Source: Icerya purchasi (lineage: Eukaryota; Arthropoda; Insecta; Hemiptera; Monophlebidae). From it: a DNA stretch of 64,000 bases. Positions 36,415 through 48,389 of this stretch are shown one piece after another. How positions within the stretch are numbered: position 1 is the stretch's first letter; each line of letters opens with the position of its first letter. Both the position numbers and the translations under genes were made by a program. Under the pieces are notes generated by a model. The model made no database searches and was not told the origin of the DNA. It saw only the letters and a program-made list of their open reading frames with translations. Location of the stretch: the NCBI GenBank assembly GCA_039619475.1, contig CM077116.1, positions 17,729,443 to 17,793,442 of the forward strand, given 5' to 3'.

Positions 36415-39400
36415 TACTTAAACGGTCTGTTTACAATTTTAAAATTACACCTAAATTGAAAAAAAAATTAAAAATATTAAAATTCAATTAAAATCCAATA
36501 CCTCTTTAAATAAAATCCAATACCTCTTTAAAATTTTATCATTTAAAAATGGGAAATTAAAAATGTTTGTATTAGTTTTAATGTAATAAACGAAATATTA
36601 ATTATTAAACGAGCCAAGTTTTTATTCAAACAAATAAAAATAAAATCATTATCATTTTAATATATACGTTAAAATTTTATGCATTGCACACATTAACATC
36701 TTATACCTGGGACTACCACCATGTTATGGTGAAGGAGCTTATGTACTTTTGCGAGATTGAGAGTTATATTGATAGTAACATAGTTACCAAAAGGACCACT
36801 AGGTAAGGCCGAAAAATGTAAAAAATCAATTTACTGGTTAATTTTTTTTTTTTTTTTAAAAACAAGCGTTTAATATTTGAAATAATATTATAGCGCTTAA
36901 ATATGCAGAACTTTATTACTTTTTAAAAGTTGTTTACTAATTTCACTACTAATAAAACCTATTGCATAGAAAACTGTATCCAAATCTAAAAGAATGTACA
37001 CATTTAATAAAAAAAAATACGCATTCCAAAAGAAAAAAAAGAAGTAAATTTAGTACGACTATAAGATATGAACCAAAACAAATATTTAGTCGAATTATAA
37101 TATTTAATTAAGTAGTTGAAAATTAAATAACTTTTATCTTCAGCTAGACCACAATCTCACTACTGTTCAACTTTTTTAATTGCGAATACGATTATTCTGA
37201 CCACCCACGCATCCGTTTATGCGTTTCTGCAAACTTAAACGAAAAAACAACTTTTTTTTCCCTTTTATATCAAATTTACATATTTATTCATAGTCATAAA
37301 TACTAAATTATTCGGTAAAACTTGCACTGCTACTTCCATTCTGAATGTAACCAAAATTTTGTAATTAAAAAACGATAAATTTGATAATTTTCATATCTGA
37401 TATGTATAATAAACTGCACTTTTAAATATATTTTACATATCGGTAGAATTACAAAAAAAAAAAAAACTCAGAGGAAATATAGGTAGTAGAAAAAGGAAGT
37501 TATGACAATTAAATTTTCAAATAATCATAAATGGCTTAATAAACGATAAAAAATTATCAAGAAACACTAGTAAAATCTCTGAATTAACTAGTTATAAAAC
37601 AGCATGGCACTTCAATTTTTTTATAAACTCTATTGAAGGTGTTGAAAAAGGACAAATTATTACATGAGCAATTATAAACGCAACTAAAAGCACCGGAAAA
37701 AAAAACGGCTGACATACTTTTAATTAAATATTCGAATGACTAAGCATTCTTGTTAAATTCTCCCGTGTTCAATATTAAAAAGTGTATATTATAAATCTTA
37801 CAAAATACTTACGAAAACATTTATTATGTAGCACATTATGTTTATGCAAATACATAACAACATAAGAATACTAATATGTTTAATATTACATTAAATAATT
37901 AAAGCAAAGTAATGAATGAAATCAACCTCCAGCCCCAGAAACATTTACTAAATTATAAATTCATAAAACACTCCCATATTAATGATCACAATAAAAATCA
38001 GCATGAATTATAAAGAACGTTGTTATTTAAATGTATAAAACGCATGAAATTTGATCTTTTTAAATAAATAAAAATAATATATGCTCGCTACAGTTATAAA
38101 TGTTTGAAGTTACATACCTTAAATAGGAACATTAAGTCTTTTAATTATTTACGTCGGTTAAAATTAAAAATTGTTTCTTACAACTTACGTTGATTTTATT
38201 CATTTTTAACGTCAAAAAAATAATAGAAGAAAAAAGAAAAAATCAAGCTTCATAAAAAAAATGTCGCTGGATAAATATCAAAACGGTTTCATACCATCAC
38301 TGACTGCGTATAACTTTGACACCGGGCAACATAAAAATCACATAACACACGACACTATAACAATCGAACTTAACACTACTTAATGCCGTTAATAAACCAC
38401 ACGTTCACTATTATTATTGTCGTTATCGCAGAAAAACAACATTAAAAAACAAAACAAAAAAATAATAAAAAAAAACAAACAAAACAAAATAAATAACGCA
38501 AAAATAGCGCGTAACATTAACCTCTTAATTCCAGGAAAGTTGACAATAAACTCGCCACAGAGAAAGTAAGTTTAAATATGTATCCGATTTTACTTATAAA
38601 AATTACCTTTCATGGTTCAAATAAATAATTACATAATTAATTCACATTGAAATATAATTAAATAATATACATATTTTTAAAATATTTTTTTTACAAAATA
38701 AATCAGAACTTTTTAATCAAATAAAAATACTTTCATTTTACATATTGATGAAGTTTATAAAAAAGTTAATCACAGCTTCACTCTCAAGGTCTCAGCTATC
38801 ATCGGAAGCAAAAAGCAAAATATTTATGCATAATAAAAAGTTAAAAGCTAAAACAGAAAATTAAATTTTAAACCTGCTAAATGAAAACTACAATATTCTT
38901 AACTGTTAAAATACAAAAATAATTTTAAAATGAATTTACAAAATAGAAAATAAATTATATTCATTTTTAAATAATACTTCTTGCATATATTTCCAAAAAT
39001 CTAAGTAAATAATTAGCAAAAAAGTTTACTTAATTTTTTATAGTATACAAAACATAAAATTGACCTCAGAAATTTACCTGAACACCATATTTTTTTAAAT
39101 TATAAAATAAGATTTATTAATTGATAAATTTAATTTTAGAGGAATCAAAATGAATCATGTACTTTTAACATGCAAAAATTAGTTTAATAATTTCAAGAGT
39201 AATTCAACCGAGTCACTAAATTGTGCAAACAGTTGGAATAACTACATTAGTATAAAACCAAAAATTACAATTTGCGCTGATAGGAAGAAATGCTTATAAA
39301 CAAATTATCCTCCTGTGTTATATTTGATGCTATTTATAGCAGTAAAGGTAAGTAGAAGGGAGTGAAGGGATTTGACTGAATAGCGATATTTATGCCACAA

Positions 39401-39540
39401 CACGATTCCGTGGGAAACATTCTGTACAGGAATTTAATTTCTACATATATGCTTTCCACAATAATTATGCAGTAATGCAGCAGTAACATCCTTACAAATA
39501 TGATTATACTTTATTGTATTCTAGTAGTGCTGGTTAAACA
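36415..39540. other. Akt 5' side: UTR, promoter or 5' intron not resolved
   Basis: No coding sequence is recognised. A direct tandem duplication of 22 bp (AAAATCCAATACCTCTTTAA core) lies at 36490-36511 and 36512-36533. An AG preceded by TTGTAAAC about 15 bases before the Akt ATG could be a weak splice acceptor. No promoter can be assigned with confidence. Confidence 0.35.
38765..38815 (-). ncRNA. Decayed hammerhead-like unit
   Basis: The minus strand reads TTTGCTTCCGATGATAGC, then about 25 bases later GTGAAGCTGTGATTAACT. Aligned with the motif at 27144-27197, CTGATGA has become CCGATGA and GAAAC has become GAAGC. It is probably a dead member of the same family. Confidence 0.25.
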
Positions 39541-39544
39541 ACGT

Positions 39545-40862
39545 TTATTAATTATCAAGAAAGAAGTAGGAAGAAGATCGTTTCGTTGAAAGCGAAGAGC
39601 ATTCTAACATTATGTGATCAGGGTCACATATAAAGTGACTGTTGGAGGGATGTAGAGGATAATATAGAGATGGCGCGAGAGAAAACCAGAAAAGTGACGA
39701 AGTAGCAAACTATGCTCAAAGCGCAGACGGCATATCGCTGAGATATTAAAGCGATGCATAGAAGGGAAGTCAAGAAACCAGGAATAGAAAGAAAGGGAAG
39801 GTTGAATGGACAAGTAAAAAGAATTCGGGTTAGAGAATGAGGAGAAATAGGAGCTGAACCACAAATTGTAATGTGCCGCAGTGAACAAAAAAAAATAATA
39901 TTGATGGATGGAAATGTAGTAAGAAACTTTCCGGAAGAAGAAGATAGTCAAGCTAATGAGTCAACTAAATCATTTCCTTCTATTCCAGCGTGACCAGAAA
40001 TCTATAAAAAATCAATCTGTATTAAATGAGAAAGGAAGAGATCTTGAATTAAGAAACATATATAAGAAGGATTATGTAATCGGTGGAGTGGGAAGACAGA
40101 GGGGATACAATAACCTGCAGCACACTCTGCGTGTCTGATGCAATAAGGATATTACAAGAGACACTTGAAGATCTGATGAAGAAAAGAACATGCAGGATAG
40201 CAATGGACTCGACGCAGAAGATTGAACAGAAGGAGGGAAGTTTAAAGGACTCAGAGTGATTTAAAGAAGGGCAAACAAAGGCTGCACTAACTCCACTTGG
40301 ACTCTTGGAACCGTCAGTGTAGATTGTAACGTGGTTAGAAAAAACGAGAGTTTAGAAGTTGTGAAAATTCTGATCTAATGACATGGTGTAGAACGGGTTT
40401 CAGAGGAGCGGAAGAATAAAAGCAATTAATTGGATGAAGGAAGAAAGAAAAATTAAAGTAAAAATATAGAGCTTATTGTGAGTGTAGATATATGGTGAAA
40501 ATTGAAGGAATTGAGTAGAGATAAGAGACAGAATTGGTGTCTGATTGACGCAAAAGCACCAATCACATAAGACGAGGAAATAAGAACGAATAAGTGAGGA
40601 AGAGGAGATAGGCAGACGTTTAAGGAGAAAGCGGTAACTTAAATAGGAGCGTCGAATAAAAGGAAAAGGAATATGAGTTTCAGCTTGAATAGCGGGGATA
40701 GGAAAAAATTTCAGAACTCCAAGACAAAAGCGGAGGCAAGTATTTTAGACGTAATCGAGCTTAGAAAGCAAAGATCTGGAAGAGTTATGGATAAAAAATT
40801 TATAAAACATGAGCGGGATGAATGGAATTTAATGTATTGGGTTGTTTTTTCTTTTTAAAAAA
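39545..40862 (-). mobile_element. 3' fragment of RNase H LINE
   Basis: This minus-strand copy belongs to the same family as those at 3560-4985, 11340-11985 and 48390-49445. Readable parts include FNISAICRLRFEHSLLLRHF and, after a shift, DPDHIMLECSS, the C-terminal Cys/His region that follows RNase H in such LINEs. The right edge near 40860 lies in the RT thumb region, close to where the other two long copies also begin. It is decayed. Confidence 0.6.
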
Positions 40863-41301
40863 ATCGCTTAGGATAATAATTAGACATTCTTAGCGACAAC
40901 AAATTTTCCTGATTTTTTTTTTTTTTTTTTATTAAATAACATATGGAGAACCCACAAGGCAACCGCCCGTCTGTAGGTTCTCATCACAGTTACAACGTTT
41001 ATTTGTAATAAAGTTACAATCGATCATATACAATTAACCACTTAACTAACAAATGTGTCACAAAACAAAGTAAAAACCAACGTAATATAAATTTCCACTA
41101 AAAATAACAGCATAACGCATAATTCAAAATCTAAACAAAATAAGGTAAAACATAATAGCAATTCGTATAGAAACCCAATGCAAGAAAAATGTAAAATAAA
41201 AAAATATATATATATATATATATATAAATAACTGGAAAAAGATAAAGAGAAAAAAAATTAAAAAAAAAAAAATCACTTATCACATACTCCTTCCACCTCT
41301 T

Positions 41302-42033
41302 TTAGTTGCAATCATTGTAGTTGCTCAACAGCCAATTTTTAATTTCTAAGAGGCAATTTTTTTTATTCTTTATTTTTATAATATCCGTCGGAATTTTCCC
41401 TAACAAGTCAATCAGTACAGCCTCCTTTGTTTTATCAATATAATTATTTATACCTTTAGGCTTAATATATGTAATTTTTGACGAAGCTCTAGTTATCTTC
41501 ACTATATTCCTAGTCTTAAGGTCGGGAGGTTTCAGCTTATAATCATATAAAATAAATAAATAATACCTTAGTTTAGCCGGTAATTCTTCCATTTCCTTCC
41601 ACCAATTAAGGTTACCCCTTCTTTGACATAAATCCTTTCTTATTATGAGTTTTAAGCTTTTTTTATGAATAGCATTTATTTTTTTATGTTCAGATTTCTT
41701 TGCTGCTCCCCATGCTTGTATAGCGTAAGATATCCTTGATGTTATCAGAGCATTATAGTATTGTTTTAGAATTTTTGGAGGTAACAATGGCCTGAGTCTA
41801 TAAATCGCCAGTAAAGATTGCCTGATCTTTTTTATTAGTTCCAATATATGCTGTTTCCAACTTACCGTATTATCAATCGTTACCCCTAAGTATTTGATTT
41901 TTTGCACATTTTGTAACATCATACAATCATCACTACAATAATTAGAGTTATTCGCATGACTACAATTGTGACATTTGATTAGAACTTTTGGAATGAAAGT
42001 CCGGTAACGGCTCGGTGTTCTTATGTACATCAT
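41302..42033 (-). pseudogene. RT thumb and C-terminal domain of the CR1-like LINE
   Basis: A 243-codon open frame starts MYIRTPSRYRTFIPK, then has IKYLGVTIDNTVSWKQHILE, the conserved thumb motif of CR1/Jockey-type RTs. It continues with YYNALITSRISYAIQAWG and AIHKKSLKLIIRK. The frame is intact to its stop near the 3' end, while the palm with the YADD box, in the gap at 42034-42400, is damaged. The homologous copy at 49871-50938 keeps YADD. Confidence 0.75.
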
Positions 42034-42400
42034 TTTGGATTTATCCGTATTAATCGAAAATCCTCGACTATGCCCCCAAATTACAAAAGAGTTTAAATCT
42101 TTTTACAGTAAGTCCTTCGCTTTTTTTATATCAGAATTTTCCAACGCAATATCATCAGCAAGAGCAAATACTTTCGCGTATTTTATATATCTTTGTATAC
42201 ATCAGAAATAATAAAGGTGCCAGTATTGTTCTTTGTCCTACGCCCGCGGTTAAATCCCCCTCGGTACTGAAACTATCATTTATTTTAACCCTTAACTTCC
42301 GATTTTTTAAATAGTCCGCAAACCACTTGTTTTGATTGTTAACAATGCCGATGTTCCGCAGTTCACTTATTAATTTATCATGGCTGACAGTATCAAAAGC

Positions 42401-42874
42401 TTAATTTAGATCGATGAAAATCACCAGAAATTGATTACCTTTGGCTAGACCTTCGTATATATTGTTAACGAAAATTTTTAGCAACTCTGCTGTCGATTTC
42501 TTTCTCCTGAAGCCAAATTGCAGTGGGTATAGAATTTCATTTCTCTCTAGGTAATCTCTTAAATGGTTGGCAATATAGTGTTCCACTATTTTAGCAATTA
42601 CCGAGATGACAGTAATTGGCCTATAGTTAGAGCAATCAATACAGTTCCCTTTTTTGTATATTAGCCGCACTATGCCTACTTTAAGCAAGTCTGGCACTTT
42701 CCCTCTTTTAACTGATTGATTTATTAAAGTAACTAATAAAGGTCCTATCGATCCAGTATGCCTTTTAATATCTACAATCCTAATCAAATCGTATCCCGGT
42801 GCTTTATTGTCTTTTATTTTATTTACTACTTCTCTAATCTCGTTTTCATTAATTTTCAGAATAAAAAAGGTCAC
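42401..42874 (-). pseudogene. RT fingers domain of the CR1-like LINE
   Basis: The open frame has NKAPGYDLIRIVDIK, then KGNCIDCSNYRPITVISVIA, ILYPLQFGFRRKKSTAELL and FLVIFIDLN, which are RT motifs 0 to A. A stop falls directly after IDLN, in motif A where KAFD is expected. Downstream palm sequence continues in other frames. Confidence 0.8.
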
Positions 42875-43396
42875 CTTGTTGAAATAGTTATCTTGTATCT
42901 CATTTGTTATTAAATTACATCTATGACAGCATGTAACAGGATTCGATATACATTGGGTTAAGAATTTATCTGGAATGTCTTTGACTTACCAAAATGTTTA
43001 TTAATGATGTCATCTATTGTACTACTATTACAACCTGTAATAATAGCATTTATTACTCTCCATGTTTTCTTAGTGTTTGTAGCGTCATGTAGAATAAGTG
43101 ACTTATAATACTTCCCTTTCGCTTCTCTAATTTATTTTTTAACATAATTCCTGTATTTAGCATATCTAGTTCTATATTTATTATTAGATCTTTGATTCTT
43201 CCACTTTTTATAATACCTATCTCTCTCCTTAATTCTTTTTAATATCTCCATATTCATTCATTTTTTTATTGGCAACTCCCGTGTTTTATTTCTCTCAATA
43301 AATATAGACAACGAATCCCTATAAAATTCCGTCAGTTTTTTATATATTAAGTCGTATATCTTGTCAGGATCATCTAGAATTGCATAATCTTTCCAT

Positions 43397-44160
43397 CTAA
43401 AATTTGCTTATTTTATTGTATAAAAGTTTCCCGTTAATTTTCATGTTAGTATTTCTGTTACAACAATCCCAAGAGCTATACTGAGTTTCAAAAGCACAGC
43501 ATATAATATAATGATCAGATAATGCTGAATTAACCACACCCCCAAGTATATAATTGCATTTTAATCTAACGAAGTAGTTGTCGATACATGTACTTACTAA
43601 TTTCCTTTCTCTAATCTGCTCTCTGGTTGGTAGGTTAATTAATCCGAAACCTCCATAACTCGCAATAGTGTTTAAAAATTTCGCAGTCGCTCCAGCGGGA
43701 CGTAACGTATCAAAATTAAAGTCCCCCGCGACTATTAGATCAGTATCTACATCAATGGATTTTAATAGCTTGTCAAATTCTCTAATGAAATCCTTGCTTT
43801 GTTTGCTTGGCGATCGATACACCATAATGAGGTACATTATTTTCCCATCATTAAAGTGAATCGATCCAGATATATAGTCAAAACATTCATTGTCAGATTT
43901 ACCTAATGTATATTTAAATTTTTGATTCACAAATAAGAGTATTCCTCCATTATATTTCCTAGGTTTACCTAATACGAATTTATCAAAACCTTGTATGTTA
44001 TATAAGTGCAGTTCATAATCCGATATATTTATTTCTGTTAGGACTACCACATCAAACTTACAATTACCTAGTATAGCCTCAAATTCATCCCAATTTTTAC
44101 GAACACTTCAAATATTTAAGTGCATAAATTTCATCAGTTGACTATTGTAATTACTGTTTG
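43397..44160 (-). pseudogene. Endonuclease domain of the CR1-like LINE
   Basis: A 217-codon frame plus upstream residues KFMHLNI and SVRKNWDEFEAIL (a stop intervenes) form an AP-like endonuclease. Motifs are VVLTEI (catalytic glutamate), GGILLFVN, IMVYRSPSKQ, IVAGDFNFDTL (catalytic aspartate/asparagine) and ALSDHYIICCAF (SDH motif). All catalytic residues appear kept within this part. The break between this frame and the RT shows the polyprotein is no longer continuous. Confidence 0.8.
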
Positions 44161-44352
44161 TTATTGCCTGTCTACAATTTGAAAGATTATTTTTACAGTT
44201 CAAGTCCCATTCATCCAAATCTTTATATTTTTTGCATTCAACAAAATCAAATTTATGACCCGCCATCATAAGGTTTTAGAATACAAATTGCTTTACAGTA
44301 TTTATAAATGACTAAAATTAAATATATACTTATATAAGCGCACTTAAATCTC

Positions 44353-45200
44353 ATATTAACATAAACGCTGCAAATCCTCATTGCTTCTTACGTTTATAAC
44401 ACGTTCATTTTCTTCTTTCCTGATGAAGATTTTACCTCTGTTGACCCAAACAAATTTATAATTAAGTATTTTTGCTTTTTGTTTTGCTTCGTATAGAAGA
44501 TTTCTGTAAAATCTTGATAAATTTTCATTAACGTAAATTTGTAGGGCACCATTTTCGTTTTTTGTTATGTCTTTATCATACACTGTCGTTTTTTCCTCAT
44601 TTTTAAAAATCGATCTGCTAAAGTACGTCCAACTTTAACAATAATCGGCTTCGGTAACTGAGTATTACGCGTCGATAAACGGTGCGCTGCTACTATGTTA
44701 TCACGTGTAATATTTACATTCAACTTTTCGCTGATCGCTGTAATAATATCTGGTAGCTGTTCATCGGGGTATTCCGAAACACCGTGCAATTCGATGTTAT
44801 CTCGGCGACCGTATTGTTCAAGTTTATGTACGATACTGTACAACTCAGTGATCTGCCCATCCTTCTTAACCAGCTCATCTTTTATGCTTCTTATTTCGTC
44901 TCGCAATGACTTATTAATGTTTACAATTCCCTCATACTGATTTCCAATGAAATTCATCGAAACTTTTCAGTCCTGTATGTCCTTACGCAACACATCTATG
45001 CCCTGAGCAAAGGACATGGAGGACGATTCTCCATCTAAATCTGTTTGCAGGTGATCCTCCTTTGATACAGGAACATTGACATTCGGTTTTTTCTTTTTCT
45101 TTTTAGTAGGTGGCTGGCCACTTCCATCGCTTGACTCACGCCGACTCTTCCCTTTTAGATTTAATATGAGCGGAGGAACCGATTTTTTATTGCTTGGCAT
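44353..45200 (-). pseudogene. ORF1 protein of the CR1-like LINE, three broken frames
   Basis: The three frames are 44967-45200 (N-terminus with basic PPTKKKKKKPN), 44565-44957 and 44356-44583. The middle frame has a coiled-coil-like lead ending KLEQYGRRDNIELHGV, then NIVAAHRLSTRN and PKPIIVKVGR. The third has ALQIYVNENLSRFYRNLLYE, YKFVWVNRGKIFIRK and INVRSNEDL. This is the nucleic-acid-binding ORF1 type found with CR1/Jockey-superfamily elements. A stop near 44966 and a frameshift near 44575 inactivate it. It lies directly upstream of the endonuclease. Confidence 0.75.
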
Positions 45201-45744
45201 ATTACTGTTTACGCGTTGTCGCTAGAATAGTAAATAATGCTATTAACGGTAACAATATTATCAGAACTGATAAATTCACTCTTACCCTATCATATACTGG
45301 TAAACTCTATTACAAACGAACACAACACTACACAACTTTACACTTTCAATACTGCCAAATAAATTCCGTTTTATTTGTCAAGTATCTGTCTCGTAATTTG
45401 ATGAAAACTTTTTGTTGCCAATGCAGATTTTTAAATAAATTTAAAGCTTATTTATCAATTTGATATTTTAATTAAGCATGAGTGATTAACTGTCAATAAT
45501 TGTTTCATATTTGATAAAAAATAAAATGATTTCTCCGTCTAGATTTAATACATTCTATGTAATAATTTTGTTTAATTTATTTTACATGTGATATCCATTT
45601 ATTTTCTTTTATATTACAAATCACTTTTTTTTGCCATGTACATTTTTTTTTTTTTTTTTAATCGTTCATATATAAGTAAAAGTAAACTTGATATTTTTTT
45701 ATAGTCTAGTTTAAAAATACGTTCGATTCTATGGTATGAAATAA

Positions 45745-46005
45745 ACTATGGCAAACGCTACAAGAAACAGGAACACCAGAATATCTGATAGAAATCATTA
45801 GAAACTTGCATAAGGATAACATTAATGCAGTAAGAGTCAATAACATAAATTCGCAACCCTTTAAACTTGGATCAGGAATTAAGCAGGAATATGTGTTTTA
45901 TGTCCCATACTATTTAATATACATAGTGAATATGTGATGCAGGGAACACTTGAGCATTGAGAAGGAGGAATAACAATAAGAGGACATAAATTTTAGAATT
46001 ATTTA
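45745..46005 (+). pseudogene. Reverse transcriptase palm fragment
   Basis: One frame reads KLWQTLQETGTPEYLIEIIR, NLHKDNINAVRVNN and FKLGSGIKQE, which corresponds to the region between RT motifs A and C in insect 'endonuclease-reverse transcriptase' LINEs. It ends in the region that normally leads into LRYADD. It is the same protein type as the fragments at 119-574 and 21075-21520, here on the plus strand. Confidence 0.6.
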
Positions 46006-46539
46006 TATTAAGTGTTTTCAAGTACAATGAAATTAAAAAATGATTTAAATTTTATTTGAAATATTTGGCTATGACGTCACAAGTAACCCTTCGCAAATCT
46101 TGAATTTCTATGTAGACCGCTTTAATGATTACAGACGGGTGACCTTCGGGACGTTACAAAACAAAAGTTCGATATATAATAAAAGAAAATGAGTGTGAAG
46201 TTATTGATACCATTAACATGATAGACTACATATATATATATACATATACGTTTATTTCAAATAAAGTGGAATAAGTGTATTTAATACTGTATACATGCGT
46301 TTAAATTGCTATTAATGGTGTAAATTATAAGGTTTAATTTATTTTATTTTTTTAAAACATTAAATTTTTAATATTTTGTTTTGTGTTGATGTGGTATTAA
46401 CTTATGAAGAGCTAACTTGTGACGTCACATTATTTGCTTGTCAAAATTTATCCCGATTGCCTTCACATCTCATCGGGTACATTTTAAATGCTTCCATTTG
46501 TATATTGCTACATTTTTACTTCAGTAAATGTTCAACGGG

Positions 46540-46615
46540 AAAACAAATCCCTTTAGAGGGCCCCCTAAACCGCTATAGCCTAGGGCCCTATACTCAGGCC
46601 TGCCGCTCGCTTTTG
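46540..46615. repeat. hAT-terminus-like GC-rich segment
   Basis: A GGGCCCCCTAAACC stretch is followed by CCTAGGGCCCTATA and GGCCTGCCGC. This pattern of GGGCCCC words near the end is one I associate with ends of ZMYM1-like hAT elements. The partner end was not identified, and it may belong to a separate decayed element. Confidence 0.25.
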
Positions 46616-46885
46616 AGCGCCCGCTTGAATATTGATTATACCGTCCCCTGCTTAATTACGATTATTTACGATAAATTTACCAGAAAGGCTCTTTGGTGTT
46701 GTCTCATAACGGTGTGAAATAAGAAAAGAAATTCTTTACAAAGAAAAACTATTTAGTTTTATTACTTAATTATTTTTGTTTCCTTGAATGTAAAACCATA
46801 TAAATATTGATCTAAAGAAATTGAACTCTCCTTGCCTTCATGTTTGCGAAATCTGCTATCAATTTTAATTGAAACTATAGCTAAA

Positions 46886-47865
46886 TTACTTAGTCTTTGC
46901 CGGTATATTGTTGATCTTAAATAGTTTTTTATAATTTTTAACTTTGAAAAGGGCTTTTCTTAGCGTTATTTCTGTGTTCGGAAATATTGAAAATAAGTCA
47001 TTAGTAAAAAGATATTGTAATAGGGTTTGTGGAGCATTAGACTGGTTTTCTGGAAAATTCAACTTTAAAGCATTGATTTCATTAAACAAATCAATACCGT
47101 TAGTGTTTGTTTCACTACTTAAATCGTTTTTAAACTTCAGATGTAAATCTTTACAGTGTTTCATTAATTCATCATTGGAATAATTAAATAAGTTATTGCT
47201 GAAAAAGCCAAATACATCGGTAAATGTTTTAAACTCCTCAAATCTATCCTTTAAGAAGTTAATGTCTGATCTAGGAGTCTGAAAAAAAAAATCTACTTTG
47301 TATTTGATTTTGGGGTCTAATAAAATTTCCACACTATGTTCATATTGAAATTGTGTTGGTTTCCTTCTTGGACGAATTGCGTTCATTATTAGGAAATCTG
47401 TTTCTAGATTGAGTTCGTGAGCTACAATTGGTAGCTTCTTCTAACACCCTTTCAAAATGTTCGTCCGTGCGATATTCTGTGAACTTATCGATCAACTTAT
47501 TTAACTAATTTATGCAAATTTGAGTATCTGTTGTGCGGTTTTGCATCATTTTGCTCAGATCATTAATTTCATTTAAAATATCGAACCAAATTACAACCGA
47601 GCAAATAAATCTATAATTCTGAATGTTCAAAGCAAGCGAATGAACCTTGTGAGATGTAGTACAATCCCATTCTGACGAATTATCAGACACTTCCAGCCAA
47701 GCACGTGCGTAATATTTACTGCATCGTTGACTACCAAATTGAGACTATGAGCTGAGCATGGACTGTAAAATACCGATTACTGATTTCCAAAATATTTTTT
47801 GAAATCCATTGTGTTTTCCACGCATATTAGAACCATTATCATAACAGGTGATCGTGCAAATTTTG
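46886..47865 (-). pseudogene. hAT-like transposase, C-terminal part
   Basis: Frames on the minus strand give CYDNGSNMRGKHNGFQK, matching the GYDGASNMRG catalytic-region block of ZMYM1-like hAT transposases. Then come YRFICSVVIWFDILNEIND with LSKMMQ, and the 166-codon frame 46886-47386 with PRSDINFLKDRFEEFKTFTD, then VFGFFSN, GIDLFNEINALKL and the terminal dimerisation-region-like FPNTEITLRKALFK. It is broken into at least three frames. The upstream end is cut by an R1-like LINE at about 47866. A plausible N-terminal piece lies at 51215-51500. Confidence 0.65.
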
Positions 47866-48360
47866 AATATTGAGATTTAATTGTGAAAGGAGTGGGAGGC
47901 GTCCACGGACGACCGACTCGTGTACCAATACATTCCAGATGTAGATGAAGTGGCTGGTGCCGTCCAAGTCCTTTACTTGGGTGGTTACTGAACACGGCCC
48001 CTTCGGAAGCCATTTGATGAGGTTCAGTCTCAATGAGAACCCACCGGCATGTGTATGTGGTGTCCTAGTAACGACGGAGCATGTCGTCGAAGTTCACCTT
48101 TCTGAGTCTCTCCGAGGAATTATTGGGTAAGCCGCTATCGAGTAGAGCAGACTGGCTCGGTAGCAGGGCGGTTTACCGGATTTTCTTTAGCGCACTCATC
48201 GGCGCGCTCTCCGGCACCAGAATTATATCTTGCAATCTGTCTTAGCCAACTAGCGGGATGAAACTCGCGGGGAGCCATATGGTTCTGGTATCGGTGCAAG
48301 ACGTGTAAAGGCGAAGAGCAATGAACACGTCGGGTGGTGGCGGGCAAATATAACAACTAG
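47866..48360 (+). mobile_element. 3' fragment of an R1-like LINE
   Basis: The plus-strand frame reads TEHGPFGSHLMRFSLNENPP and ACVCGVLVTTEHVV. This matches the C-terminal Cys/His region after the RT in R1-type and related LINEs (a GHG-F-YL-RF block followed by C-C-H). It appears inserted in the hAT-like transposase gene. The rest is a probable 3' untranslated region. Clade assignment is tentative. Confidence 0.5.
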
Positions 48361-48389
48361 TCATGCATTAACAAAATAATTAATTTTAC

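Larger units (their letters stand above)
40913..45450 (-). mobile_element. CR1-like LINE with poly-A tail, nearly full length
   Basis: The minus-strand element has ORF1 (44353-45200), endonuclease (43397-44160) and RT (41302-42874). Its 3' untranslated end closes with a poly-A tail (complement of the T tract at about 40913-40930). The last 60 bases before the tail carry a CTTGTGGG and GACGGG hairpin-like pair that is also present at the 3' end of the 49447-51065 copy. Frames are broken at several points. A poly-A tail rather than short tandem repeats suggests a Jockey/CR1-superfamily group other than classical CR1. The 5' limit is approximate. Confidence 0.7.

Noticed and set aside
44353..45200. 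Host or viral gene for the ORF1-like protein
   Set aside because: Its order directly before an endonuclease and RT on the same strand shows it is the ORF1 of a LINE.
48135..48356. 73-residue minus-strand frame with arginine-rich sequence
   Set aside because: Antisense to the probable 3' region of the R1-like fragment; no domain recognised.
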